DNA of 9,186 bases, taken from assembly GCA_964580235.1 (NCBI GenBank), contig CAZOJY010000131.1, forward strand, positions 1-9,186. The letters are read 5' to 3'. The first letter of the stretch is position 1. Each line of letters starts with the position of its first letter. The notes under the pieces are model-generated. The model had not been told where the DNA came from, did no database searches, and worked only from the letters and a program-made list of their open reading frames with translations. This document shows positions 1 to 7,232 of this stretch, piece after piece. This DNA is from G020348385 sp964580235. Lineage in GTDB: Bacteria > Acidobacteriota > Aminicenantia > Aminicenantales > Aminicenantaceae. Position numbers and translations under genes: made by a program.

Positions 1-435
1 GAGAGGCTTTTCCGCATTCGGCCCCAATTCCCCGGCCAATTTTTCGGCCAATGACGATGTGATGTACTTCCCTCCTCCGGCAACCTTTTTGATGGCAGCG
101 ATCAGCTCACGCGGGGCACTCTCCTTGGTCAAATACCCCGATGCCCCTGCCCTCAAGGAACGAACCGCATACTGCTCCTCCGGATGCATGCTCAGGATCA
201 ACACGGGAAGCTTGGGTTTGGAACACTTGAGCTGCTTCAACACATCGATGCCGCTTCTGCCCGGCAGGCTGATGTCCAGAAGCACCAGGTCATAGTCCTT
301 TGCGTTCACCTTGCTGATCGTCTCTTTCCCATCTCTGGCTTCATCCACCTCTTCGATGTCTCTGGTATCCAGGAGGAGCTGTCTTAATCCTTTCCGCACC
401 AGTGTGTGGTCATCTGCAATCAATACCTTGATCAT
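1..435 (-). CDS. NarL/FixJ-type response regulator, receiver domain (3' part outside window)
   Basis: Reading the minus strand from the ATG at 435-433 gives 145 codons with no stop before the window edge. The protein begins MIKVLIADDHTLVRKGL and is a clean CheY-like receiver. The acidic pocket is D8/D9, the predicted phospho-acceptor is D54 (in LVLLDISLPG), the switch residue is S82 (LILSM) and the conserved lysine is K104 (in GYLTKES). The IADDHxLVRxGL start and the RAGASGYLTK segment are typical of NarL/FixJ regulators, so a LuxR-type DNA-binding HTH is expected just past the left edge; it is not visible here. The start is fixed by a 4-base ATGA overlap with the stop of the upstream kinase gene (stop 434-432), which implies translational coupling and one operon. 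By family knowledge, the kinase phosphorylates D54 and the dimer then acts as a transcription factor. Its target genes are unknown. Confidence 0.95.
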   Translation of the reverse strand, partial: MIKVLIADDHTLVRKGLRQLLLDTRDIEEVDEARDGKETISKVNAKDYDLVLLDISLPGRSGIDVLKQLKCSKPKLPVLILSMHPEEQYAVRSLRAGASGYLTKESAPRELIAAIKKVAGGGKYITSSLAEKLAGELGPNAEKPL

Positions 436-1898
436 GGTTTGACTACCCTATCGACTGGGAGGGTGACTGTCAGGGTAGTTCCCTTTGGAGAGCCGCTTAT
501 AATCAGTTCCCCGCCAAACGGCCGGATTCTCTCTCTCATGCCCATCAGTCCGAGCGATGACGGGGCAAACACCTCATCGGCTGCGATTCCTTTTCCATTA
601 TCCCTGATTTTCAAAACCAAGGCGCCGTCATCTTCTTTCAAACTGATATTCACTCGAGTTGCTTTGGCATGGCGGGCCACATTTGTCAGCGCTTCCTGGG
701 AGATCCGGAAAATGGCGGTTGAACAGTCCGGATCGATGTCTACCAGCTCACAAAAAAGCTTGATTCGGCAGGGAATATCGGTCTGGTTCTCGAACTCCTG
801 GGCCAGCCATTCGATGGCAGGCACAAGCCCTAGGTCGTCTAAAAGCCCGGGCCTCAACTCGGCGGTGACTTTCTGGACCGTCTGGATCGTCTTATCCACA
901 AGAGAGGACATAGAATGCATTTTCTTGAGAAACTCCTTCCCCCCTTCCACCTCGGGGTCGATCCGGTTCGACAGCCAGGAGATGTCCATTTTTATGGCGG
1001 TCAACTGCTGTCCCAGCTCATCGTGGATCTCACGGGCAATGCGCTTGCTTTCCTCTTCTCTTGCGGTCTGGAGATGCAGGGAGAGCTTTCGAAGCAATTC
1101 CCTGGACTTGTGAAGCTCTTTTTCGGCCTGCCGGCGGTCGGTGATGTCGGTGAGAACCGAAACTCTTCCCTTTAACTTTTCCTCCTCATCATAGATATTT
1201 TTAGGAGAGAGGATGGTGAAGATCCTATCGCCGTCTTTCCTTTTCCATGAAACCTCGGAAGCCTTACTGGTTCCATTTTCTTTGGCTGCTTCCTGGATTT
1301 CTCTCCTTTTGAGGATACCGCCTCCGAGAAACCTGGTGATAGACTTTCCGACCACCTCCTCTTCCTTATATCCGATCATATCGAGAAACCGTTCATTGGT
1401 ATAGGTGATGATCCCTTTTTTGTTCTGCATAACGATGCCTTCGTTTATGTTGTCGACAAGCTGGCGGTAGCGGTTCTCGGACTCGAGAAGGGCTTTCTCC
1501 ACCTTTTCTTTTAATTTTTTCTCCATGGCATGTCTGTGGAGCGCCATCTCGATGGTGATTTCCAAGTCTTTTTCGCCGACAGGCTTCAGGAGATACCCAA
1601 AGGGATCTGTTATCTTTGCCTGCTTTATAATATTTTTTTCGGAATGAGCAGTAAGATAGACGACAGGAACATCCAGTTGGACATGGACTTTGCGGGCAAT
1701 ATCGATTCCTAGCACCTGGTTGTGGAACATAATATCCAGGAGAATTAGATCAGGATTTTCCCTTACAATTCTGGAAACGACTCTCAATCCCGTGGTGATG
1801 ATGGAGCGGACAGAATATCCAAGACTGAGCAGGATATTTTCAATGTCTTTTGCGATTACGATGTCGTCTTCGACGATAAGAATCTTGATTTTGCGCAT
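432..1898 (-). CDS. Cytosolic hybrid sensor kinase, REC-PAS-HisKA_3-HATPase_c
   Basis: This 488-aa protein has no membrane segment. Domains in order: an N-terminal receiver at about 3-120 (acidic D11/D12, phospho-acceptor D55 in LILLDIMF, T83, K104 in YLLKP); a short coiled linker at about 122-140; a PAS domain at about 140-255 (YRQLVDNINEGI to LTDITDRRQAEKEL); a HisKA_3 dimerisation domain at about 280-350 with predicted phospho-histidine H291 in REIHDELGQQL; and a HATPase_c domain at about 390-485 with N-box N405 (ALTNVARHA), G1 box DNGKG (432-436) and a GLMGMRERI G2-like segment (450-457). HisKA_3 kinases pair with NarL/LuxR-type regulators, matching the overlapping downstream gene. All key receiver residues are present, so it may itself accept phosphate from another kinase. 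It starts at an ATG with only a weak upstream GGGAAAG. A TonB-like gene is divergent from it. The PAS ligand cannot be read from sequence. Confidence 0.95.
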   Translation of the reverse strand: MRKIKILIVEDDIVIAKDIENILLSLGYSVRSIITTGLRVVSRIVRENPDLILLDIMFHNQVLGIDIARKVHVQLDVPVVYLTAHSEKNIIKQAKITDPFGYLLKPVGEKDLEITIEMALHRHAMEKKLKEKVEKALLESENRYRQLVDNINEGIVMQNKKGIITYTNERFLDMIGYKEEEVVGKSITRFLGGGILKRREIQEAAKENGTSKASEVSWKRKDGDRIFTILSPKNIYDEEEKLKGRVSVLTDITDRRQAEKELHKSRELLRKLSLHLQTAREEESKRIAREIHDELGQQLTAIKMDISWLSNRIDPEVEGGKEFLKKMHSMSSLVDKTIQTVQKVTAELRPGLLDDLGLVPAIEWLAQEFENQTDIPCRIKLFCELVDIDPDCSTAIFRISQEALTNVARHAKATRVNISLKEDDGALVLKIRDNGKGIAADEVFAPSSLGLMGMRERIRPFGGELIISGSPKGTTLTVTLPVDRVVKP

Positions 1899-2011
1899 TG
1901 CTTTCCCGGGTTCCTTATTTTTCCTTAGAACAACCTGTTATTCAATCAAATGCAGGCTGTTTTCTAAGGCTCCCACGCAGATGCTATTCTATCACAAAAA
2001 TATTTTTTTTT

Positions 2012-2040
2012 ACAAGGATTTTTTCCAAGCACATCCTTGT
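2012..2040. promoter_or_regulatory. 8-bp inverted repeat in the divergent intergenic region (possible operator)
   Basis: ACAAGGAT at 2012-2019 is the exact reverse complement of ATCCTTGT at 2033-2040, with a 13-nt spacer. It lies in the AT-rich 256-bp region between the divergent kinase gene and the TPR-TonB gene. The arm centres are 21 bp apart, about two helical turns, as expected for a dimeric regulator site. A hairpin is also possible. A TATAAG at 2065-2070 could be a -10 box, but no -35 at proper spacing was found. There are several poly-T runs (for example 2002-2010) and no RNA gene was recognised. Confidence 0.3.
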
Positions 2041-2125
2041 GGTAATTCCGTTTTTTTGTTAATGTATAAGACAGTTAGCAGGAGATGCTAAGGTTTGGAA
2101 AGAAAGGTTGTAGTACGGAAGCTGT

Positions 2126-2154
2126 AAAGGAGGCGAATAAATCGAATAAAAGTT
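2126..2154 (+). promoter_or_regulatory. Strong but distant Shine-Dalgarno with duplicated spacer
   Basis: AAAGGAGG at 2126-2133 is a near-perfect Shine-Dalgarno, but it lies 21 nt before the ATG at 2155. The spacer holds an imperfect 9-nt tandem repeat, CGAATAAAT (2134-2142) then CGAATAAAA (2143-2151). Without one copy the spacing would be 12 nt. No ATG, GTG or TTG lies at optimal distance from this Shine-Dalgarno, so the ATG at 2155, which is followed by a signal peptide, is still the best start. Confidence 0.5.
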
Positions 2155-3347
2155 ATGAATAAATTAGTGGCGGTATTTTTAGGGATAATTTTTCTATTCG
2201 GATATATTCTAACATCTCAAGCAGGCGCTCAGGAAATCGATCCTTTTTATCTCCAGCGGTTGGAGAGCGGAGAACAGGCTTTTGTTGATGGGGATTATCA
2301 GAAAGCAGTTGAGGAATTGAAGATTGCTCTTTTTGGCGTTCAAGGAGAAGAACAGCTCAAGGCTAAAGCCTATCTTTATATGGGGATGAGCTATTATTAT
2401 CTCAACAATAAGGACGAGGCTCTAGAAAAACTAAAAGATGCCAAAAACATTCTGGGCCTGGAAGGAATGAGGGCGCTCGTTACAGACGAATCCGTATGGT
2501 TTTATCTCAACAGAGTGTTGGCCGAGTTAAAGCTGCTGGAGCCTGAGAAAACGCGACCGGCAGGAACAGCGACTCCTATGGTGAATCCTGAACAAAGTCG
2601 GACAATAAGTACAAATGAAGAAACAATCGTGAAAGCTCTCGAGCAGCAGATTAGATCCAGCCCGCAAAATGTTAGCATCTACTATGATTTGTATGAGCAT
2701 CACGTGGCGAACAACAAAAAAAGGGCAGCAAAAAAAACGATCGAAACCCTGATTAAGAAAAACCCGAATGAGGCCAAAGGCTATTATCTTTTGGGAAGGA
2801 TCCAGTATCAAGAGAGAGATTTGAAGGCTGCCGAGAAAAATTTAGGGAAAGTTTTTGAGCTGCGGGAGAAGGTCCCGGTTGAGGAATATGTTGTGTTGGA
2901 GGCAAAAATCTATCAGATTTTGACGGTGCTGCTGCGCGGGGAAAGACAGAGAGCCTACAGGATGTACGCAGAGTGGAGCTTTCTTCTAACCAAAGATAAA
3001 ATCCGTTATCTTGACTTGGAGCAGCAGGATAAAGGCATATTTCAGGGGATTATGGAGAGTGAAGAAGTCCGGGCTGAGATTCAGAAGATGCAAAACCCGG
3101 GGGGAAAACAAGAGGGAAATCACGAGGAAGATCAGGGAGGGAATACGACTGAGGGGACAGAGGTTAATGCAGGAGCGAATTTGAACGCTGAGAGTGCCGG
3201 GAATGTTGAGAATGTTGTACCGCTTGACCAGGTTGATACTCCGCCTGTTTTGAGAAAAAGAGTCGATCCGAAATATCCTGCGGCTGCTGTAAAGAGAGGC
3301 CTCGAGGGAGTGGTTATTGTTAACGCCTTGATTTCAGAGACCGGGGA
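2155..3347 (+). CDS. Exported TPR protein with C-terminal TonB domain, 3' end lost in assembly gap
   Basis: There are 397 full codons before the N run. Residues 1-25 form a Sec signal peptide (MNKL, hydrophobic core, cleavage expected after AGA at 23-25). Two helical TPR-like stretches follow, at about 30-130 (FVDGDYQKAVEELKIAL, AYLYMGMSYYYLNNKDEALEKL) and about 155-250 (YYLLGRIQYQERDLKAAEKNL). A Gly/Asn/Glu-rich linker spans about 305-350. From about 357 the sequence has TonB C-terminal hallmarks: TPPVLRKRVDPKYPAAAVKRG, then GVVIVNALISETG. By family knowledge, TonB_C contacts the TonB box of outer-membrane receptors, but this protein has a cleavable-looking leader and TPRs instead of the usual short N-terminal anchor plus Pro-rich linker, so ExbBD-driven energy transduction is uncertain. 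About 40-50 more residues and the stop must lie in the gap. The open frame that seems to continue after the gap is only the antisense of the next gene. Confidence 0.9.
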
Positions 3348-3447
3348 NNNNNNNNNNNNNNNNNNNNNNNNNNNNNNNNNNNNNNNNNNNNNNNNNNNNN
3401 NNNNNNNNNNNNNNNNNNNNNNNNNNNNNNNNNNNNNNNNNNNNNNN
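3348..3447. other. Assembly gap of 100 N
   Basis: Exactly 100 consecutive N, a conventional filler for gaps of unknown length. It cuts the plus-strand TonB C-terminal domain and abuts the stop codon of the minus-strand BACON-cohesin gene at 3448-3450. Any terminator between these convergent genes is hidden here. Confidence 0.97.
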
Positions 3448-4962
3448 TCAATTTCTAGTAAACGTCCTAGAACCAGGATTAATTATCATGCCGGAAAGGT
3501 CATCAATGAGGTTATTCATAGTAATCTGTGTTGTTTGACTAGAACTTGGAATGACTTTTAATCTCACAATGGCAATGCTTCCCTGACTTCCCGTCGGGAT
3601 GACACTCCCTGAACCCCTGAAACCACCAACCGTTATCGTCCCGGAGCTGGCTCCTCCATCTACGGCCGCCCAACTGCCTGTGAGAGTGCCCTTGCTCGTG
3701 CTCAGATATTGGAAAATGGCCGTATTGTAATGAAGATCCAATCCGAAAGCACTGGAAATGGGAGAGGTGTTTCCTTTTATGGAAATAGTGATGGAAACGA
3801 CTGTTCCTGTTCCCCCTGATGAGGGACTGATGAAGATCCCCACCTCATTGTTCGTTAAGGGCAAACTGATCTGCAGAGTCACACCGACCGTCTGAGGATT
3901 GTTAGTTGCGTTTGGGTCTGCGATTGTGATGGTTCCAGTATAGGTGCCGGCACTCATCCCGCCTGTGTTTGCAGAAACCGTGTGTTTTCTTTCTGTACCG
4001 GCCGTTTGGCCGCTGTTGGGGTTCACTGACAGCCAGGGGGCATCGGCTGCCACTGTGTAGTGGAGCGTGCCTCCGCCCGAGTTGTTTATAAAAAGATTTT
4101 GAGAGGAAGGATTCGCTCCCCCCACAGTCGCTTGAAAAGAGAGCGTATTCTGATCCACCCAGATTTCAGGAGGCAGTTCCTTTGTGATGTTTAAACTGAC
4201 ATTGACAGTCTGGGGATTGTTTTCGGCAGTGGAGTCGGAAATCGTGATCGTCCCAATGTATGCTCCTTCACCCAAACCAGTGACATTGACCGACACCGTG
4301 TGGGTCTTCTCTCCGGTCTGAGAAGTCCCGGATGAGGGATTCACGCTGAGCCATGAGGCATCGCTTGTGATTTGATAATGGAGGGTTCCTTTCCCGGCGT
4401 TTTTGACCCTCAGTGTCTGGGAAGGAGGATTCGTTCCCACCTGGGCACTGAAGGTCAGATTTGCCGTGTTTACCCAGATTTTAGGAGGAGGCTCCTTGCT
4501 CAAATTCAGGCTCACGCTCACTTCCTGTGGATTATTGTAGGCCTGAGAACTGGTGACGATGATTTTTGCCGTGTAAGGTTCATTTTGGGCCGTCATTCCG
4601 TTCTTATTCACAGAAATCGTGTGTTCTGCTTTCTGGCCTGTGGAGGTCCCTTTGTCCGGGGAAATAGTGACCCAACTGGCATCGGAGGACAGCGTGTAGT
4701 CCAGGGTCTGCTGGCCGGAGTTTTTGATCTGGAGAACCTGGGAGGAGGGATTGGGCCCGACCTCAGAGGCAGCAAACGTCATATTGAAAAGATTTAGCCA
4801 TATGACAGGCCTTGTCAGATCATTGACTTCGGGAGTGGTGGATTGTTTTTTGCAGTTTGAGTGGAGGAGGGTGAAGATGGCAGCCAAAATGAATGCAAAT
4901 CCAAGGATCTTTTTATTAATCCCGGTTTTGCCTTTTGTGTGTTTTTTTTTGATATCGATCAT
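3448..4962 (-). CDS. Secreted or lipoprotein-like protein with three BACON repeats and a terminal cohesin-like module
   Basis: This is a 504-aa protein. A basic N-terminus is followed by a hydrophobic segment (about 19-35) ending in LLHSNCKKQSTTP, where C37 could be a lipidated cysteine. The residues before it (H-S-N) do not fit a normal lipobox. Three tandem modules follow at about 53-155, 161-261 and 266-366. Each starts IWxNxxxxTF or IWVDxxxLSF and carries S(D/A)ASW-(V/L)-(T/S)-(I/V)-x-P-like and NNPQ(E/T)V motifs, the pattern of BACON immunoglobulin-like, often carbohydrate- or mucin-associated domains. Residues about 372-504 form a cohesin-like beta-sandwich (SSAFGLDLHYNTAIFQYLST, TITVGGFRGSG, GSIAIVRLKV). 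No catalytic domain is seen. The stop adjoins the gap but is credible, because the paralogue at 7403-7933 ends at the equivalent position (DDLSGM versus DDISGM plus 12-13 residues). The ATG has no clear Shine-Dalgarno, and an in-frame TGA 9 bases upstream excludes a longer start. The role is probably surface adhesion or docking. Confidence 0.9.
   Translation of the reverse strand: MIDIKKKHTKGKTGINKKILGFAFILAAIFTLLHSNCKKQSTTPEVNDLTRPVIWLNLFNMTFAASEVGPNPSSQVLQIKNSGQQTLDYTLSSDASWVTISPDKGTSTGQKAEHTISVNKNGMTAQNEPYTAKIIVTSSQAYNNPQEVSVSLNLSKEPPPKIWVNTANLTFSAQVGTNPPSQTLRVKNAGKGTLHYQITSDASWLSVNPSSGTSQTGEKTHTVSVNVTGLGEGAYIGTITISDSTAENNPQTVNVSLNITKELPPEIWVDQNTLSFQATVGGANPSSQNLFINNSGGGTLHYTVAADAPWLSVNPNSGQTAGTERKHTVSANTGGMSAGTYTGTITIADPNATNNPQTVGVTLQISLPLTNNEVGIFISPSSGGTGTVVSITISIKGNTSPISSAFGLDLHYNTAIFQYLSTSKGTLTGSWAAVDGGASSGTITVGGFRGSGSVIPTGSQGSIAIVRLKVIPSSSQTTQITMNNLIDDLSGMIINPGSRTFTRN
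3865..4806 (-). repeat. Three tandem BACON-domain repeats within the CDS
   Basis: There are three protein-level repeats with a period of about 105 residues (about 315 bp), at about 4806-4498, 4482-4180 and 4167-3865. Copies 2 and 3 are closest to each other (both have GTLHY, WLSVNP, GTITI and NNPQTV). Copy 1 is more diverged (DYTLSSDASWVTISPDKGT, NNPQEV). Linkers between copies are short and proline-rich (KEPPPKIWV, KELPPEIWV). Confidence 0.85.
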
Positions 4963-5038
4963 CGGCTTAATTCACAAGAAAAATTTTGGCGAAGGATATT
5001 GTAGTAAATTTTTTGTGCAGCTACAACTTTTAACCATA

Positions 5039-5138
5039 NNNNNNNNNNNNNNNNNNNNNNNNNNNNNNNNNNNNNNNNNNNNNNNNNNNNNNNNNNNNNN
5101 NNNNNNNNNNNNNNNNNNNNNNNNNNNNNNNNNNNNNN
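5039..5138. other. Assembly gap of 100 N between two minus-strand genes
   Basis: Exactly 100 N, lying between the stop of the cohesin-dockerin gene (5175) and the start of the BACON-cohesin gene (4962). The left contig ends in CCATA and the right contig begins with CCATA, so the true gap may be very small or negative. The flanking sequence (4963-5038, 5139-5174) is AT-rich and holds no recognisable gene or terminator. Confidence 0.97.
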
Positions 5139-5174
5139 CCATATTTTTTGTCGTAAGTTGTGTGACAATGGGAG

Positions 5175-7232
5175 TCACCTTTTGGGGTGATATTGGGGAT
5201 GAAAATTGAAATCCTTCAAATCATCAAAAGTTTTTGTAATCTCTATTTCTCCTCCGGCCTCTTTCACCTGGAATACCAACTCTGCCAGAATGCCGCTGCC
5301 GGTGTCTTGAATCCCGCTCATGCTGTATCCGCCGATCCGGAGCAGGCCGCTGTCTATTTCATTCCCATCCACGGCTGCGAAATTTTCCGTCAAATCCGTT
5401 CTCTGGACGCCGGCAAAGGCCAATTGATCCGGGGAGTATTTCATCTCCAATCCAAAAGCCTTCATGCCAAAGGCATTGGTCACCTTGATGGGTATCACCA
5501 GCATTCCTCCTCGCGCGATGCCTTTACCCAGAGTCACGCTGTTTTCTGCGGCCATCAACGGTTGGGGCCGCACATATATGAGGCTCTCGGTACGAGAACT
5601 GCAAATGTCTCCACTCAAACTGTTCAAGACGACAGGAGCACTGCCGCTTATCCCTTCTCTGGCACGAAAGACAACCACACACAATGAGCCGGGCTCTTTT
5701 CCGGCTATCCCTTCCTCGCCCTGTCCTTCCATTTTTATTAGGCCCGGCACTTCCTCCTCGCCTCTCACATGATTAAATCCTTGTGTCAGAGGGGATGGGA
5801 GGAGGCCCTCGTACACCAAAAAATCCTGGGGATAGAACATCTCCAAACTGAAATGGCGGATTCCTTCCGGGTGATTGACCATGACCGGAACGATGACTCG
5901 TTCTCCAGAAGTTCCAATGGTTGGAAGGACATTCACCTCCCGGTTCTCATAATAGAAAGGAATACGAATCTCCTGCTGAATTTGAACAGAGCTTGTTCCG
6001 CATTGATAATTGGCACCACAGAGAGGAAGGGTTCTTTTTCCTAAGTAATGTTCAAATATCCACTGCGCGTCCCCTGGGGTCGTACAGTTATTCAAAGCTG
6101 TGTGCTCCATAGAACTGCATGGACAACTGCAGTTGGCATCCGAGGTGGTCAATTGATTGGGGGTTGGTGTAAGCCTCCCCAGGTAGATTTCGAAGGCTTT
6201 CTGCGCATCCCCTGGGGTAATATTTCCATCTCCGTTCACATCTCCCAGCCGCGGGCATGTTCTGTACAAGAAATTGACTTCAAACGGCCTCGGGCACATA
6301 CAGGAAATTCCATTCTGATATGCCTCTATTCTGATGGGAATGGAGGTGTCTGCCGTATACCCCACACATTTCACCATCACTTTCATGGTGACCAGATTTT
6401 CTGTGCTCATGGGGGGCACACAGGATCCTGTTCCTACGGCAGCACTGATATGAATTTTTCCCGGCGATGTTTGGTTCCAGTTCAATGTGGACCAGTTTTG
6501 GGTTGCAGTGCTTCTTGCGGCATCTTTGAAATCAAACACGGAAGGATCGAATACAAAATCAAAGGCAAAATCGCATATCTGGTTGTCGTTGTTGGCTGTA
6601 TTGACAGGAAATTGAATAATGTCCCCCCAGGTTCCGGATATGCCCGCAGGGAGGGAGATATCTCCGCAGCAGTAGATAAAGGTGAACGTGCCTTGAGCAG
6701 GCTGAGGGCTGTAAGAGGCCAACTCATCTGTATAGGTGTCTATGGTTACAGTGCTCTGCTGGCCATCCAGACAGTTGGGATACTGGCAGGTCACCTTAAG
6801 TTTGACGGCGACGAGGCTCCCGTTATCTGCAGGGGCGATAGAGGAACCGCTCCCTGCGAATCCACCGACGCGCACCTGGCCGGGGGAGATTTCGACGGCA
6901 TCAACTGTGCTCCAGTCAGCAGTCAGGCAGTTGAGAGTCTCTATCCCCTGATAAGAAAATATCGATGTTTCGTAGAAGAGATCAAATCCAAAAGCATCCA
7001 TCTGGCATTGGTTATTGGAGATGTTGATGTCAATTTTTATCTCATCGCCGTAGACGCCGGAGGAGGGAGTCGGTACAACTGCCGCATCTCCGCAAAGAGT
7101 TTGAGGCGTGGTGGGGGAAGGGGAACGAGCAGCAGAGGATGCTAAAATGTCTGCCTGGATGAAAAAAATCATCAACAGGCCGATACAGAGGACAGAAGAG
7201 AAAAATATTGTTTTTTGGGTGGCATTTATCAT
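5175..7232 (-). CDS. Secreted cohesin-cohesin-dockerin-cohesin-cohesin scaffold-like protein
   Basis: This is a 685-aa protein. Residues 1-34 are a Sec signal peptide (QKTIFFSSVLCIGLLMIFF core; cleavage near ILASSA). Cohesin-like beta-sandwich modules lie at about 50-187, 190-325, 432-556 and 562-685. Their shared signatures are (A/G)FGxxxxY or FAFDFVFDP, a W-S/A-T-V-D-like turn, (V/I)GG(F/Y)xxSG and GSL(V/A)xxK(L/V)KV. A dockerin-type segment at 329-398 separates the two pairs. The N-terminal ~411 residues contain about 19 mature cysteines and the rest only two, suggesting disulfides in the first half. No enzyme domain, sorting signal or C-terminal membrane anchor is seen. By family knowledge, cohesin-dockerin pairs assemble extracellular complexes; having both in one chain would allow chaining between molecules or binding to neighbouring gene products. 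The start is supported by AAAAGGAAG about 10 nt upstream and by the signal peptide. It is divergent from the small cohesin gene at 7403. The scaffold role is inferred. Confidence 0.9.
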   Translation of the reverse strand: MINATQKTIFFSSVLCIGLLMIFFIQADILASSAARSPSPTTPQTLCGDAAVVPTPSSGVYGDEIKIDINISNNQCQMDAFGFDLFYETSIFSYQGIETLNCLTADWSTVDAVEISPGQVRVGGFAGSGSSIAPADNGSLVAVKLKVTCQYPNCLDGQQSTVTIDTYTDELASYSPQPAQGTFTFIYCCGDISLPAGISGTWGDIIQFPVNTANNDNQICDFAFDFVFDPSVFDFKDAARSTATQNWSTLNWNQTSPGKIHISAAVGTGSCVPPMSTENLVTMKVMVKCVGYTADTSIPIRIEAYQNGISCMCPRPFEVNFLYRTCPRLGDVNGDGNITPGDAQKAFEIYLGRLTPTPNQLTTSDANCSCPCSSMEHTALNNCTTPGDAQWIFEHYLGKRTLPLCGANYQCGTSSVQIQQEIRIPFYYENREVNVLPTIGTSGERVIVPVMVNHPEGIRHFSLEMFYPQDFLVYEGLLPSPLTQGFNHVRGEEEVPGLIKMEGQGEEGIAGKEPGSLCVVVFRAREGISGSAPVVLNSLSGDICSSRTESLIYVRPQPLMAAENSVTLGKGIARGGMLVIPIKVTNAFGMKAFGLEMKYSPDQLAFAGVQRTDLTENFAAVDGNEIDSGLLRIGGYSMSGIQDTGSGILAELVFQVKEAGGEIEITKTFDDLKDFNFHPQYHPKR
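6039..6248 (-). other. Dockerin-like domain with an expanded, cysteine-rich second calcium loop
   Basis: These are residues 329-398 of the scaffold-like protein. The first half is a textbook dockerin loop and helix: D331-V-N333-G-D335-G-N337-I-T-P-G-D342, then AQKAFEIYLG. The second half repeats the ending TTPGDAQ-WIFEHYLG and starts D365-A-N367, but 24 residues separate D365 from D388 where the first loop has 12 (D331-D342). The extra stretch carries C368, C370, C372 and C383. The duplicated TPGDAQ...(I/A)F..YLG pattern makes the dockerin call firm. Whether the second site still binds calcium is unclear. Confidence 0.85.

Noticed and set aside
406..1113. A 235-codon plus-strand frame across the kinase gene
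   Set aside because: It is a shadow of the HisKA_3 and HATPase coding sequence on the other strand; its composition is Ser-rich and shows no family resemblance.
3448..3561. Continuation of the TonB frame past the N run
   Set aside because: These codons are the complement of the BACON-cohesin C-terminus and do not resemble the second half of a TonB domain; the frame through N is arbitrary.
6048..7145. A 365-codon open frame on the plus strand
   Set aside because: It lies entirely antisense to the well-supported cohesin-dockerin gene, has no recognisable domain, and is rich in Cys, Gly and His as expected of a shadow frame.
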